A model generated the notes under the pieces. It was not told where the DNA came from. It ran no database searches and saw nothing but the letters and a program-made list of their open reading frames with translations. A program made the position numbers and the translations under genes. Positions 36,610 through 46,484 of a DNA stretch of 64,000 bases are shown piece after piece; within the stretch, counting starts at the first letter, position 1, and every line of letters begins with the position of its first letter. Source of the DNA: Noviherbaspirillum pedocola (lineage in GTDB: Bacteria; Pseudomonadota; Gammaproteobacteria; Burkholderiales; Burkholderiaceae_D); contig NZ_JAEPBG010000009.1 in NCBI RefSeq assembly GCF_016632335.1, forward strand, positions 186,001 to 250,000. The letters are read 5' to 3'.

Positions 36610-37668
36610 TCAGCGCTTCGTATAGATCTTGTCGAATTCACCGCCGTCGTCGAAATGCTTCTTTTGCGCGGCATCCCAGCCGCCGAAATATTTCTCCACG
36701 GTGAACAGCTTGATCGGCTTGAAGTATTCGCTGTGCTTTTTCAGGATCGCTTCATCGCGCGGCCGATAGAAGTGCCGGGCGATGACTTCCTGCGCCTGCG
36801 GCGTGTACAGGAATTGCAGGTAAGCGGTGGCCTGCTTGCGCAGGTTCTTGCGGTCGACCACCTTGTCCACCACCGCGACCGGCGACTCGGCCAGGATCGA
36901 GGAGGGCGGATAAACGATGTCGAAATTGCTGCCCATTTCCTTCTTCACCAGCTGCACTTCGTTTTCGAAGGTGACCAGCACATCGCCGATCTCGCGCTGG
37001 GTAAAAGTCGTGGTAGCGGCACGGCCGCCGGAATCGAGTACCGGCACGTTCTTGAAGATGCGGCTCACCAGGTCGCGCGCCTGTGTTTCGTTACCACCCT
37101 TTTCCAGCACCGATCCCCAGGCGGCGAGATAGGTATAGCGGCCGTTGCCGGCTACCTTCGGATTCGGGATCACGACCTGGACACCCGGCTTGCCGAGGTC
37201 TTCCCAGTCCTGGATATGCTTGGGATTGCCCTTGCGCACCAGGTACACCATCGTCGAGTAGAAGGGCGCGGCATTGTCCGGGAATTTCTTGCGCCAGTCG
37301 GTCGCCACCAGGCCGCGCTTGGCCAGCATGTCGATGTCATTCGCCTGGTTCATCGTCACCACCGCGGCTTCCAGTCCATCCGCCACCGCGCGCGCCTGCT
37401 TGCTTGAGCCGCCGTGCGACTGGTTGATCGTAATGGTTTCACCGGTCTTCTGCTTCCAGTCGGCGATGAACAGCGGATTGATGTCCTTGAACAATTCGCG
37501 CGCTACGTCGTAGGAAACATTGAGCATCGTGGTGTCGGCCCGCGCCGGGCTGGCGATGCCGAAGGAAACTGCCGCGGCGGCGATGCCGAGGAAGGCGCCG
37601 GCTTTGCTGCGCAGCATCGTCGTGCGCAGGCGGGATATCGCGCCGGGAGCAGGGGTGGTGAGGAACAT
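36610..37668 (-). CDS. sbp: Sulfate ABC transporter periplasmic binding protein
   Basis: A 352-residue exported protein; the signal (LRSKAGAFLGIAAAAVSFGIA) ends near SPARA/DTT. Sbp/CysP family marks are LNVSYDVARELFKDINPLF, INQSHGGSSKQARAVADGL, NPKVAGNGRYTYLAAWG and FDIVYPPSSILAESPVAVVD. It binds sulfate or thiosulfate and delivers it to CysTWA. AGGAG precedes the ATG at 37668. It is divergent from cysTWA rather than leading the operon. Confidence 0.94.
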   Translation of the reverse strand: MFLTTPAPGAISRLRTTMLRSKAGAFLGIAAAAVSFGIASPARADTTMLNVSYDVARELFKDINPLFIADWKQKTGETITINQSHGGSSKQARAVADGLEAAVVTMNQANDIDMLAKRGLVATDWRKKFPDNAAPFYSTMVYLVRKGNPKHIQDWEDLGKPGVQVVIPNPKVAGNGRYTYLAAWGSVLEKGGNETQARDLVSRIFKNVPVLDSGGRAATTTFTQREIGDVLVTFENEVQLVKKEMGSNFDIVYPPSSILAESPVAVVDKVVDRKNLRKQATAYLQFLYTPQAQEVIARHFYRPRDEAILKKHSEYFKPIKLFTVEKYFGGWDAAQKKHFDDGGEFDKIYTKR

Positions 37669-37899
37669 GAAAACTCCTGTGGAAAATAAGGTTGGCCATT
37701 TTGCCAAAAAAGTCGGGGTTCGGTATCCGCACTGTGCATTCGATGGTCGATCCGGCACGATCGTGTCAATCCGTGTATATTCGCGCCCGCAGCATCGCCC
37801 CAAATATTTCCCTTGGGAATTTATCTTGCTCGTACCAGTCGGTCGATCCTGCAATCTGTGCAACTGGAATTTCAGCATTTGTCTGCTTTCATCTGCGCT

Positions 37900-38150
37900 G
37901 GGCATGCTCCGCGGTGCAGATGCAGCGCGTGTCCATCTGCCGTCTGATGGGGTCGTCGCAGACGCCGGATGCGATACGCGGGCGTGTCGGCGCAGTGAAT
38001 TCCGTGTTCATCGGCGCATCGAACGAACTCGGTAAGCTCAAGTCCGGCATTACGCCGGCTGGTGCGGCATCGCTGCGGTGCTCATGCTCGGCGTCGCGAT
38101 GACCGTGGCGACCATTGGCCTGCGGAAATTTCCGAAGCTGCGCAGGATGC
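37900..38150 (+). pseudogene. Decayed C-terminal fragment of an MFS transporter
   Basis: One frame encodes TPDAIRGRVGAVNSVFIGAS followed by NELGKLKSG, a signature of the DUF894/EntS-like MFS transporters (usually TPDAMRGRVSAVNSLFIGASNELG). Near 38045 the similarity jumps to another frame, which continues YAGWCGIAAVLMLGV and then LRKFPKLRRMHRL, matching the family's last membrane helix and basic tail. The N-terminal ~300 residues are gone. No start or ribosome binding site is present. I read it as a frameshifted remnant; boundaries are approximate. Confidence 0.7.
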
Positions 38151-38193
38151 ATCGCTTGGCGCAGCCGTGTTTATTTCCATGTCGTCTATGTTC

Positions 38194-38243
38194 ATGACGA
38201 TTCTGTCTTTTTGTTTATGATTTGCGAATGCAATTATTCGCAA
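38194..38243 (+). promoter_or_regulatory. cysT promoter with adjacent inverted repeat
   Basis: ATGACG (38194-38199), a 16-bp spacer and TATGAT (38216-38221) form a plausible promoter. Immediately downstream lies a perfect 8-bp inverted repeat, TTGCGAAT-gcaatt-ATTCGCAA (38222-38243), placed where a repressor would block initiation. Confidence 0.45.
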
Positions 38244-38272
38244 CCGTTATTCCAGTTGGGTATATAGAACTT

Positions 38273-39133
38273 ATGTCAGCCGTTCCTTCCAGCACAAAGT
38301 CGAGCAGCAGTTTCCGGGTCCTGCCCGGATTTCGGTTGTCGCTTGGTTTTACCCTGTTCTACCTGTGCCTGATCGTGCTGATTCCGCTGTCGGCGCTATT
38401 CATCAAAACCTTCACGCTGAGCTGGGAAGGCTTCGTGAGCGCCGTCACTTCCGAGCGCGTAATGGCTTCCTACCGGCTGACCTTCGGCGCCTCGCTGATT
38501 GCCGCAGCGCTGAACGTGGTGTTCGGCGGCATCGTTGCCTGGGTACTGGTGCGCTACCGCTTTCCGGGCAAGCGCCTGATCGATGCCATGGTCGACTTGC
38601 CGTTCGCATTGCCGACCGCAGTAGCCGGCATCGCGCTGACTTCGCTGTATTCCAGCAATGGCTGGATCGGTCGCTATCTGCAGCCGCTGGGCATCAAGGT
38701 ATCGTTCACGCCCTTGGGCATCGTGGTGGCGCTGACATTCATCGGCCTGCCTTTCGTGGTGCGCACCGTGCAGCCGGTGCTCGAGGAGTTCGAGCATGAG
38801 CTGGAAGAAGCGGCGGCCAGCCTCGGCGCTTCGCACTGGCAGACGTTTTCGCGCGTGGTGTTTCCCAGCATCCTGCCGGCGCTCCTGACCGGTTTCGCGC
38901 TGGCCTTTGCCCGCGCCACCGGCGAATACGGCTCGGTGATCTTCATCGCCGGCAACATGCCGATGGTGTCCGAGATTACGCCGCTGTTCATCGTCACCAA
39001 GCTGGAGCAATACGACTATGCCGGCGCGACCGCGATCGCGGTCGTGATGCTGGTGGCGTCCTTCCTGATGCTGCTGTTGATCAACCTGTTGCAAGCCTGG
39101 GCGCGCAAGCGTGGCCAGGCGGAGAAAGCCTGA
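38273..39133 (+). CDS. cysT: Sulfate ABC transporter permease CysT
   Basis: A 286-residue inner-membrane permease with about six helices. The family sequence [19 protein letters not shown] and the cytoplasmic EAA loop ([21 protein letters not shown]) are clear, and [14 protein letters not shown] near the end is typical. The ATG at 38273 (MSAVPSS) is preferred over a TTG at 38222 that lies inside the inverted repeat. It forms the sulfate channel with CysW and is energised by CysA. Confidence 0.94.
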   Translation: MSAVPSSTKSSSSFRVLPGFRLSLGFTLFYLCLIVLIPLSALFIKTFTLSWEGFVSAVTSERVMASYRLTFGASLIAAALNVVFGGIVAWVLVRYRFPGKRLIDAMVDLPFALPTAVAGIALTSLYSSNGWIGRYLQPLGIKVSFTPLGIVVALTFIGLPFVVRTVQPVLEEFEHELEEAAASLGASHWQTFSRVVFPSILPALLTGFALAFARATGEYGSVIFIAGNMPMVSEITPLFIVTKLEQYDYAGATAIAVVMLVASFLMLLLINLLQAWARKRGQAEKA

Positions 39134-39134
39134 G

Positions 39135-40037
39135 ATGTCCGCCATCGTCACTTCCAAGGCGCCAGCCAATGCCGCCCGCGCCGAACCGGCCCTGGTGCCG
39201 GCCACCATCATCGAGCCATTCTGGGTGCGCGCGCTGCTGATCGGCACGGCGCTGCTGTTCATGCTGCTGTTTCTGTTCGTTCCGCTGGTCTCGGTCTTCG
39301 TTGAGGCGCTCAAGGGCGGCTGGCATGTGTACGTGCAGGCGATCAGCGATCCCGACGCGGTGTCTGCCCTCAAGCTGACCCTGCTCACGGCGGCGATCTC
39401 CGTGCCCCTGAACCTGGTCTTCGGCGTGGCCGCATCCTGGGCGATCGCGAAATTCCGTTTCCCCGGCAAGAGCGTGCTGATGACGCTGATCGATCTGCCG
39501 TTTTCGGTGTCGCCGATCATCGCCGGCCTGATCTATGTGCTGCTGTTCGGCGCGCAGGGCTGGTTCGGGCAATGGCTGCAGGATCACGACATCAAGATCC
39601 TGTTCGCCGTGCCCGGCATCGTGATCGCCACCATCTTCATTACCTTTCCCTTTGTCGCGCGCGAGCTGATCCCGCTGATGCAGTCGCAGGGCAGCGAAGA
39701 AGAGGAGGCCGCGCTGGTGCTCGGCGCCTCGGGCTGGCGCACCTTCTGGCATGTCACGCTGCCCAACATCAAGTGGGGCCTGCTGTACGGCGTGATCCTG
39801 TGCAATGCGCGGGCGATGGGCGAATTCGGCGCGGTGTCGGTGGTTTCCGGCCATATCCGCGGCCAGACCAACACCATCCCGCTGCAGGTGGAAATTCTCT
39901 ACAACGAATACAACTTCAGCGCCGCGTTCGCGATCGCCTCGCTGCTGGCCTTCTTGGCCCTGATCACGCTGGCGCTGAAATCCTTCATCGAATGGCGGCT
40001 GCAGCACGCCATCCAACAATCGACAGCGGAGCAATAG
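39135..40037 (+). CDS. cysW: Sulfate ABC transporter permease CysW
   Basis: A 300-residue permease starting [19 protein letters not shown]. About six membrane helices, with [40 protein letters not shown] and the EAA loop [39 protein letters not shown] is CysW-specific. ATG is one base after the cysT stop. Confidence 0.95.
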   Translation: MSAIVTSKAPANAARAEPALVPATIIEPFWVRALLIGTALLFMLLFLFVPLVSVFVEALKGGWHVYVQAISDPDAVSALKLTLLTAAISVPLNLVFGVAASWAIAKFRFPGKSVLMTLIDLPFSVSPIIAGLIYVLLFGAQGWFGQWLQDHDIKILFAVPGIVIATIFITFPFVARELIPLMQSQGSEEEEAALVLGASGWRTFWHVTLPNIKWGLLYGVILCNARAMGEFGAVSVVSGHIRGQTNTIPLQVEILYNEYNFSAAFAIASLLAFLALITLALKSFIEWRLQHAIQQSTAEQ

Positions 40038-40039
40038 CC

Positions 40040-41113
40040 GTGGCCATTGAAGTCAGAAACATCACCAAGCGATTCGGCAATTTCCTTGCCCTGGACAACA
40101 TCTCGCTCTCTTTCCAGCCCGGCGAACTGACCGCGCTGCTGGGTCCGTCCGGCTGCGGCAAGACCACGCTGCTGCGCATCATCGCCGGCCTGGAGCGGCC
40201 GGATGCCGGGCAGGTGCTGCTCGACAACGAAGATGCGTCCAACCGGCATGTGCGTGAACGCCAGGTCGGCTTCGTGTTCCAGCATTACGCGCTGTTCAAG
40301 CACATGACCGTCTTCGAAAACATTGCCTTCGGTCTGCGCGTCAAGCCGCGCGCCGAGCGGCCGTCCGAGGCGCAGATCCGTAGCAAGGTGACGCAACTGC
40401 TGGAACTGGTGCAGCTCGACTGGCTGGCCGACCGCTATCCGCCGCAGTTATCGGGCGGACAGCGGCAACGCATTGCGCTGGCGCGGGCGCTGGCGGTCGA
40501 GCCCAAGGTATTGCTGCTGGACGAGCCCTTCGGCGCGCTCGACGCCAAGGTGCGCAAGGAATTGCGCCGCTGGCTGCGGCGCTTGCATGACGAGCTGCAT
40601 GTGACCAGCATCTTCGTCACCCACGACCAGGAAGAAGCCCTCGAAGTGGCTGACCGCATCGTGCTGATGAACAAGGGCCATATCGAGCAGGTCGGTTCGC
40701 CCGCCGAGGTGTACAACCAGCCGGCATCGCCTTTCGTCTATGGATTCCTCGGCAACGTCAATCTTTTCCACGGCAGGGTGCATGAAGGCGTGCTCGAATC
40801 CGAGGGCGTGAGCTTCGATGCGCCGGAATATCGGCAGGCGCAGGATGCGAAAGGCGTCGGCTTCGTGCGTCCGCACGATATCGAGATCGAACGCTACATG
40901 CCGGATATCGACACCGATGGCATCACGGTGCGCCTGAAGCGCGCGCATGCGATCGGGCCGCTGGCGCAGCTCGACCTGGAACGCGAGGACAATGGCGAAA
41001 TGCTTGAAGCGGTCGTGCCGAATGAGCGCTATGCGGAACTCGGATTGAGCGAAGGCGACCGGCTGGTGGTGCGGCCGAAGCGGCTGCGCATCTTCGTCGA
41101 CGAGGCCGTGTAA
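40040..41113 (+). CDS. cysA: Sulfate/thiosulfate import ATP-binding protein CysA
   Basis: A 357-residue ABC ATPase. Walker [10 protein letters not shown] is at 35-43, the Q-loop is FVFQHYALF, the signature LSGGQRQR, Walker [15 protein letters not shown] and the H-loop [10 protein letters not shown]-terminal TOBE-like domain ([22 protein letters not shown]) completes it. The start is GTG at 40040, with GGAG upstream; 2 bp separate it from cysW. Confidence 0.95.
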   Translation: MAIEVRNITKRFGNFLALDNISLSFQPGELTALLGPSGCGKTTLLRIIAGLERPDAGQVLLDNEDASNRHVRERQVGFVFQHYALFKHMTVFENIAFGLRVKPRAERPSEAQIRSKVTQLLELVQLDWLADRYPPQLSGGQRQRIALARALAVEPKVLLLDEPFGALDAKVRKELRRWLRRLHDELHVTSIFVTHDQEEALEVADRIVLMNKGHIEQVGSPAEVYNQPASPFVYGFLGNVNLFHGRVHEGVLESEGVSFDAPEYRQAQDAKGVGFVRPHDIEIERYMPDIDTDGITVRLKRAHAIGPLAQLDLEREDNGEMLEAVVPNERYAELGLSEGDRLVVRPKRLRIFVDEAV

Positions 41114-41120
41114 GGAGCGG

Positions 41121-41144
41121 GGCGGCGCTCAGAATTGCGCCGCC
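41121..41144. terminator. Stem-loop between cysA and pyrD
   Basis: Perfect 8-bp stem GGCGGCGC / GCGCCGCC with an 8-nt loop, between two converging genes. It lacks a T run on both sides. Confidence 0.5.
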
Positions 41145-41162
41145 GCGACGCGGTGAACTGCA

Positions 41163-42206
41163 TCAGCCCAGGCCGCGCACCGCGGCTGCGCATTCGCGGA
41201 TCAGCGCCGGGCCGCGATAGATCAGGCCGCTGTACAGCTGCACCAGCGACGCGCCAGCTTCGAATTTCGCCCGTGCATCCGCGCCCGACAGGATGCCGCC
41301 GACGCCGATGATCGGCAGTGCGCCCGCCAATTCCGCAGACAGCGCGCGGATCACCCGGTTCGATGCCTCGAATACCGGCGCGCCGGACAAACCGCCGGCT
41401 TCGTCGGCATGCGGCATGCCGGCGACCGCGCCGCGTTCAATCGTGGTGTTGGTGGCGATTACCGCATCGAAGCGGTGCCGGACCAGCGCGTCGGCGATGT
41501 TCTTTACCTGTTCGCCATCCACATCCGGCGCGATCTTCAGCGCAATCGGCACGTAGCGCTTGTGCCGGTCAGCGAGGCGCTGCTGCGCATCCTTCAACGT
41601 GCCGAGCAGGCCGTCCAGCTCGGACGCACCTTGCAACTGGCGCAAATTCTTGGTGTTCGGCGAGGAAATGTTGACGGTGACATAGGTCGCATACGGATAC
41701 ACCTTGTCCAGGCAGAGCAGATAATCGTCCGCCGCGCGTTCGATCGGCGTGTCGGCGTTCTTGCCGATATTCAGGCCCAGCACGCCCCGGCCTTCCTGGT
41801 AAAAGCGAGAACGCTGCACATTGGCCACGAAAGCATCGACGCCGCCATTGTTGAAGCCCATGCGGTTGATGATCGCCCGCGCTTCGGGCAGGCGGAACAT
41901 GCGCGGCTTCGGATTGCCGGGCTGGGCGCGCGGCGTGACGGTTCCGATTTCGAGGGAACCGAAACCAAGGGCAGCCAGGCCGTCGATGTAGGCGCCATCC
42001 TTGTCCAGGCCGGCGGCAAGACCAATCGGATTCGGGAATTTGATGCCCATCACGCTGCGCGGATCACTCGCCGGCTTCGCCAGCAGGCCGGTCATGCCCA
42101 GCGCGGCGGCGCGTCGCAGCGCTGGCAGCGTGCGGTTGTGCGCTTCTTCGGCGTCGAGGGAGAACAGCAGGGGGCGGGCGAGGGAATAGAGGAGATTGTC
42201 GAACAC
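41163..42206 (-). CDS. pyrD: Dihydroorotate dehydrogenase (quinone), class 2
   Basis: A 347-residue membrane-associated flavoprotein of pyrimidine synthesis, oxidising dihydroorotate to orotate with quinone. FMN/substrate motifs are [50 protein letters not shown] (class 2 catalytic Ser), [18 protein letters not shown] and [10 protein letters not shown]. The N-terminal helix [19 protein letters not shown] is the class 2 membrane-contact element. The start is GTG at 42206. Confidence 0.96.
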   Translation of the reverse strand: MFDNLLYSLARPLLFSLDAEEAHNRTLPALRRAAALGMTGLLAKPASDPRSVMGIKFPNPIGLAAGLDKDGAYIDGLAALGFGSLEIGTVTPRAQPGNPKPRMFRLPEARAIINRMGFNNGGVDAFVANVQRSRFYQEGRGVLGLNIGKNADTPIERAADDYLLCLDKVYPYATYVTVNISSPNTKNLRQLQGASELDGLLGTLKDAQQRLADRHKRYVPIALKIAPDVDGEQVKNIADALVRHRFDAVIATNTTIERGAVAGMPHADEAGGLSGAPVFEASNRVIRALSAELAGALPIIGVGGILSGADARAKFEAGASLVQLYSGLIYRGPALIRECAAAVRGLG

Positions 42207-42317
42207 GGCGGGACTCGGTAATGAAGGCGGCCGGTATTGTATCCCGGCCGCAAGCCTTCCAGCGTGGGCGGTCTTCGTCGGTCCGATTGCGCCGCTAACC
42301 GCTTTGATGCCGACACT

Positions 42318-43046
42318 TCAGCCTTCCATCACCGTCCATTTGCCGTCGCGCAGCGCTTCAATCGGGCGGAAGTTGGTCTTGTAGGCCATTTTTACGCTGC
42401 GCTCGATCCAGTAACCCAGATACACATAGGGCATGCCGAGCGACTTTGCCTGCGCAATCTGCCACATCACGTTGTAGGTGCCAAAGCTTGAACTCGGCAC
42501 ATCCGGGTCATAGAAGGTATAGACCGAGGACAGTCCATCCTCGAGCACATCAATGATGCTGACCATCGACAGCTTGCCATCCGGCTCCCGGAATTCCACC
42601 AAGCGGGTGTTGACCTTGCTCTGCAGCAGGAATTGCGCGTACTGATCGCGGCTGTCCTGATCCATGCCGCCGCCGGCATGGCGTGCCGACTGGTAGCGCA
42701 GATAAAGCTCGTAATGCTCATGCACATAGGCCAGGTTGGTCACCAAAGCCTGCAAATGGCCGTGTCTGGTCCACGCGCGCCGTTGACTGCGGCTTGGCTG
42801 GAATGCCGCGGTATTGACCCTGACCGGTGTGCAAGCCTGGCAGCCGTCGCAATAGGGGCGGTAGGTGAAGATGCCGCTGCGGCGAAATCCATTCCTGACG
42901 AGCTCCGAATAGACATTGGCATTGATCAGGTGCGAGGGCGTGGCCACCTGGGAGCGGGCCTGGCGATGTTCCAGGTAGCTGCAGGGATAGGGCGCAGTCG
43001 CGTAGAACTGCAGTGTCGAAAAAGGCAAGTCTTTAAGATGCGTCAT
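42318..43046 (-). CDS. bpt: Aspartate/glutamate leucyltransferase (Bpt)
   Basis: A 242-residue N-degron enzyme that adds Leu from Leu-tRNA to N-terminal Asp/Glu, marking proteins for Clp[36 protein letters not shown] (Cys-rich site) and [20 protein letters not shown] are diagnostic of the ATE/Bpt family. It is adjacent to aat, the other prokaryotic N-degron transferase, in the same orientation. Confidence 0.94.
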   Translation of the reverse strand: MTHLKDLPFSTLQFYATAPYPCSYLEHRQARSQVATPSHLINANVYSELVRNGFRRSGIFTYRPYCDGCQACTPVRVNTAAFQPSRSQRRAWTRHGHLQALVTNLAYVHEHYELYLRYQSARHAGGGMDQDSRDQYAQFLLQSKVNTRLVEFREPDGKLSMVSIIDVLEDGLSSVYTFYDPDVPSSSFGTYNVMWQIAQAKSLGMPYVYLGYWIERSVKMAYKTNFRPIEALRDGKWTVMEG

Positions 43047-43119
43047 CTTGCATACCAGTCCACAACAAACATCGTCAATGCGATCAATCTACCGTTTCGC
43101 TGTATCGAAACCAAGCCGA

Positions 43120-43854
43120 CTAGCGCGACGTTTGCAAAAAATCGATAGGCTGCCAATCGGTAATCGGTTCCGCTTCAACGGCACGCCGCACATGCGCAAG
43201 GAATTCTGTCCGCGGTATGGGGACGGCACCCAGGGAAGCAAGGTGTGAAGTTTCTTGTTGGCAGTCGATCATCGAAACGTCATTCATCTTAAGAAAATGT
43301 ACCAGATAGGCAAGGGCGATCTTTGATGCATCCGTCTCTCTAGCGAACATCGACTCGCCAAAGAACATGCGTCCGATACAGACGCCATAGGCCCCGCCGA
43401 CAAGCTGGCCATCGCGCCATAACTCGGATGAATGGGCATAACCCATGCGATGCAGGCCGGTATAGCCGCGCAGGATGTCGTCGGAAATCCAGGTGCCGGC
43501 GCTGTCGCGGCGTGGTTCGGCGCAGCCGAGCATGACTTGTTCGAACGCAGAGTCGAAGCGCACCTGCAACGGGCCACCTTCGATCTGACTTTTCTGCGCC
43601 TTGCGCAAGGTCTTACCCAAGCTGGCCGAAATCTTGAGCCGATCAGTGTAGAGCGCCATACGCGGATCGGTGCTCCACCACAGAATCGGCTGGCCTTCGG
43701 AAAACCAGGGAAAAATGCCGCGCCGGTAAGCCTGCAGCAGACGACGCGGCGACAAGTCGCCGCCTGCAGCGAGCAGGCCGGGCGCGCCATCAGCCTCGGT
43801 CAAGGCCAGCGAAACATCGGGGAACGGCGTGTCCAAATCAAGCCATGGAATCAT
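43120..43854 (-). CDS. aat: Leucyl/phenylalanyl-tRNA-protein transferase
   Basis: A 244-residue transferase that attaches Leu/Phe to N-terminal Lys/Arg. Marks are [49 protein letters not shown] and [19 protein letters not shown]. Normal length. It is divergent from amtB and upstream of bpt, so the two N-degron transferases are probably expressed together. Confidence 0.96.
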   Translation of the reverse strand: MIPWLDLDTPFPDVSLALTEADGAPGLLAAGGDLSPRRLLQAYRRGIFPWFSEGQPILWWSTDPRMALYTDRLKISASLGKTLRKAQKSQIEGGPLQVRFDSAFEQVMLGCAEPRRDSAGTWISDDILRGYTGLHRMGYAHSSELWRDGQLVGGAYGVCIGRMFFGESMFARETDASKIALAYLVHFLKMNDVSMIDCQQETSHLASLGAVPIPRTEFLAHVRRAVEAEPITDWQPIDFLQTSR

Positions 43855-43868
43855 TCTGCCTCACACTT

Positions 43869-43899
43869 TGCACTAGATTGATGCGCACATTTGGTGCGT
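43869..43899 (+). promoter_or_regulatory. NtrC-type enhancer sites upstream of amtB
   Basis: Two overlapping near-palindromes fit the NtrC consensus TGCACY-N5-GGTGCA: TGCACT-AGATT-GATGCG (43869-43885) and TGCGCACATTTGGTGCGT (43882-43899). They lie about 70-100 bp upstream of the sigma54 elements, the usual enhancer distance. Confidence 0.6.
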
Positions 43900-43967
43900 G
43901 CTTCGTTCTGAACCTGAAGGCATTTAAAAATATCTTTTAAATTCAATCACTTGATATTTGCACCAAA

Positions 43968-43985
43968 TTGGAATGAAAATTGCTT
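43968..43985 (+). promoter_or_regulatory. Sigma54 promoter of amtB
   Basis: TTGGAATGAAAATTGCTT contains the invariant GG (43970-43971) and GC (43982-43983) separated by exactly 10 bp, with TTGCT at -12. Transcription would start near 43995, 37 bp before the ATG. Confidence 0.7.
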
Positions 43986-44031
43986 TTTCCTGCCGTCAAT
44001 CCACAATCTTGCACTTCAAACGGGAGTTTTA

Positions 44032-45234
44032 ATGGAATCACTGAAGTACGGCGCCGACACGCTATTCATTCTGCTTGGCGCAATCATGATTCTGGCAATG
44101 CATGCCGGTTTCGCTTTTCTCGAGCTAGGAACGGTTCGCAAGAAAAACCAGGTCAACGCGCTGGTCAAAATCTTAGTGGATTTCGCGGTTTCGACCATTG
44201 TGTATTTCTTCATCGGCTACGCCATCGCTTACGGCGTCAGCTTCTTTGCCGATGCGCAGACGCTGTCCGCGCATAACGGGTTTGAGTTGGTGAAGTTCTT
44301 TTTTCTGCTGACTTTTGCGGCGGCCATTCCGGCGATCATCTCCGGCGGCATTGCGGAACGGGCGCGGTTCCATCCGCAATTGATCGCCACTGCTTGCCTG
44401 GTAGGCCTGTTCTATCCGCTGTTTGAGGGTATCGCCTGGAATCAGCGTTTCGGCATTCAGGCCGCCTTGTTGTCAATGTTCGGCGCCGAGTTTCATGACT
44501 TCGCCGGCTCGGTCGTGGTGCATGCATTTGGCGGTTGGGTCGCGCTGCCGGCGGTGATGCTGCTCGGCGCGCGTCGGGGGCGCTACGGCAAGGATGGTGC
44601 GGTCGCCGCACATCCGCCCTCGAGCATTCCCTTTCTCGCCCTGGGCGCGTGGATTCTGACCGTCGGCTGGTTCGGATTCAATGTGATGAGCGCGCAGACG
44701 CTGGACAAGATGAACGGCCTTGTTGCCATCAATTCGCTCATGGCCATGGTCGGAGGCACGCTGGTGGCCGTGCTGATGGGCAAGAACGATCCGGGATTTG
44801 CCTACAACGGTCCCCTGGCCGGGCTGGTCGCAGTGTGTGCTGGATCGGATCTGATGCATCCACTTGGCGCGTTGGTGACCGGCGGCATTGCAGGTGCGAT
44901 CTTCGTCTGGATGTTCACGCTCACTCAGAACAAGTGGAAGATCGACGATGTGCTGGGTGTATGGCCGCTGCACGGCTTGTGCGGCGCCTGGGGCGGGATC
45001 GCCGCGGGCATCTTCGGCTTGCGCGCGCTTGGCGGCATCGGCGGTGTTTCACTGCTGTCGCAGCTTGCCGGCACGGTGCTCGGCATCGCCATCGCGCTGG
45101 CCGGCGGAGCGATCGTTTATGGACTGCTGAAGAAAATCGTCGGCATCCGCCTGGATCCGGAAGAGGAATTCAACGGCGCGGATCTGTCGATACACCGCAT
45201 TTCCGCTACGGCAGAGCGTGAAACCAGCTGGTAG
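44032..45234 (+). CDS. amtB: Ammonium channel AmtB
   Basis: A 400-residue integral membrane protein with about 11 helices. The twin histidines of the Amt pore are His164 (VVVHAFGGW) and His314 (WPLHGLCGAWGG). AERARFHPQL and NGPLAGLVAVCAGSDLMHP are family landmarks. The ATG at 44032 has GGGAG at the right distance. The promoter region has sigma54 and NtrC sites, so expression under nitrogen limitation is expected. No glnK partner gene is adjacent, unlike the common glnK-amtB arrangement. Confidence 0.95.
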   Translation: MESLKYGADTLFILLGAIMILAMHAGFAFLELGTVRKKNQVNALVKILVDFAVSTIVYFFIGYAIAYGVSFFADAQTLSAHNGFELVKFFFLLTFAAAIPAIISGGIAERARFHPQLIATACLVGLFYPLFEGIAWNQRFGIQAALLSMFGAEFHDFAGSVVVHAFGGWVALPAVMLLGARRGRYGKDGAVAAHPPSSIPFLALGAWILTVGWFGFNVMSAQTLDKMNGLVAINSLMAMVGGTLVAVLMGKNDPGFAYNGPLAGLVAVCAGSDLMHPLGALVTGGIAGAIFVWMFTLTQNKWKIDDVLGVWPLHGLCGAWGGIAAGIFGLRALGGIGGVSLLSQLAGTVLGIAIALAGGAIVYGLLKKIVGIRLDPEEEFNGADLSIHRISATAERETSW

Positions 45235-45247
45235 AGGTAGAAGGAAG

Positions 45248-45271
45248 GTGCGGACGGTGATCCGTCCGCAC
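45248..45271. terminator. Stem-loop between amtB and the Nudix gene
   Basis: A perfect 10-bp stem, GTGCGGACGG / CCGTCCGCAC, with a TGAT loop, between converging genes. No strong T run on either side. Confidence 0.6.
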
Positions 45272-45276
45272 GAAAT

Positions 45277-45849
45277 TCACGATTGACGCATAGGCCTGGT
45301 GATGTCGCGGGTGTGGAAACGGAAATCGCCCTCGCCATTGCGAATCCGTGCGAGATCTTCGAACAGCAGGCGCAGGGTTTGCGTGATCGTCGGGAAGGCA
45401 ATTTCTTCCCAGGGTATCTCGGCCTCGGAAAACAGTCGCACATCCAGACTTTCCACGCCGGCTGCGTAGTTCAGGTCAAGCAGATCGGCGAGATAGAACA
45501 TGTGCACCTGGTGCACATGCGGAACATTGAGCATCGCAAAAAGCTGCTGCAGTCGGATATTGGCGCCGGCTTCTTCTTCCGTCTCGCGCGCTGCCGCGTC
45601 CGAAGTCGTTTCATTGTTTTCCATGAACCCGGCCGGCAACGTCCAGTAGCCGTAGCGTGGTTCGATCGCGCGCCGGCACAGCAGCACCCGGGTTTCGCCG
45701 CCTTCCTGCCAGAGTGGAATCGAGCCGATCACCATCTTGGGGTTCTGGTAATGAATGGTGCCACAGTGTGTACAGACATACCTCGGGCGATTATCGTCCG
45801 GAGGGATTTGCTGGACGACGGGATGGGCGCATTCTGAGCAGAACTTCAT
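45277..45849 (-). CDS. Nudix hydrolase with N-terminal zinc ribbon
   Basis: 190 residues starting MKFCSECAHPVVQQIPP. A zinc ribbon (CSEC ... CTHC) precedes the Nudix domain. The Nudix box is intact: G-x5-E-x7-REx2EE-x-G in GFMENNETTSDAAARETEEEAG. NUDT/NADH-pyrophosphatase-like enzymes have this architecture and hydrolyse nucleoside diphosphate-X compounds; the exact substrate is unknown. Confidence 0.92.
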   Translation of the reverse strand: MKFCSECAHPVVQQIPPDDNRPRYVCTHCGTIHYQNPKMVIGSIPLWQEGGETRVLLCRRAIEPRYGYWTLPAGFMENNETTSDAAARETEEEAGANIRLQQLFAMLNVPHVHQVHMFYLADLLDLNYAAGVESLDVRLFSEAEIPWEEIAFPTITQTLRLLFEDLARIRNGEGDFRFHTRDITRPMRQS

Positions 45850-46046
45850 TGGAGTCGTAGGCGTGCGGTGGAAAGGAAAGCGGGCAGTGTAACACCGGGG
45901 CGCCGCCTGGACCCGGAGTCTTGATTGCGGCGGGCAAGCAAGATTTGATGTCGCAGGCATGGCTAAGCGCGCCGCAGTTTTGTGCCGTGGCGTTTGGTTT
46001 CTCCAAGCAAAGCGCTCCGAGGTTTCGTCAGGATGCAATTCGGGGT

Positions 46047-46075
46047 TTGCAAATTCATGCGCGAGTGTGTATAGT
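46047..46075 (+). promoter_or_regulatory. Promoter of the initiator tRNA gene
   Basis: TTGCAA (46047-46052), a 17-bp spacer, TATAGT (46070-46075), 13 bp before the tRNA 5' end. Confidence 0.75.
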
Positions 46076-46088
46076 TCATGCCTTCAGA

Positions 46089-46165
<77 letters not shown>

Positions 46166-46171
46166 GATTTC

Positions 46172-46200
46172 AGGCCCGCACTAGCGGGCCTTACTATTTT
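46172..46200 (+). terminator. Terminator of the initiator tRNA gene
   Basis: AGGCCCGC-ACTA-GCGGGCCT followed by TACTATTTT, starting 7 bp after the tRNA CCA end. Confidence 0.8.
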
Positions 46201-46227
46201 CGCGGCATTCGCGTGTCCGGCTTTTCG

Positions 46228-46256
46228 ATGACAGGCGCAGGGTTTTTTCCTATAAT
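46228..46256 (+). promoter_or_regulatory. Strong sigma70 promoter for scpB-rluB
   Basis: ATGACA (46228-46233, 5 of 6) and a perfect TATAAT (46251-46256) with a 17-bp spacer. The leader to scpB is about 220 nt, without a recognised structure. Confidence 0.75.
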
Positions 46257-46484
46257 TCGCCGTCCGTGCGCCGCTGCGTTCTGCGTCAAAAGCGATCTCT
46301 GACGATACGGAGCGCGGGCATATGGTGGTATTGCCACCTCATCGATTCCCGTCCGGCACATTCATCTCACAATAAACACGGACGCGGAACGCGGCAGTCA
46401 ACGTACTCCTCCAAGCGAAGGCCTCTGCAAGCCACGCTTGTTTTCTCTGCGAATTGAATTGGATCCGCGGTGGATTTATCGCAC

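Larger units (their letters stand above)
37669..38272. other. Intergenic region between sbp and cysT
   Basis: About 600 bp that hold the divergent regulatory region plus the MFS relic (about 37900-38150). The part next to cysT contains a -10-like TATGAT and an inverted repeat. The first ~220 bp next to sbp show no clear feature. Confidence 0.6.
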
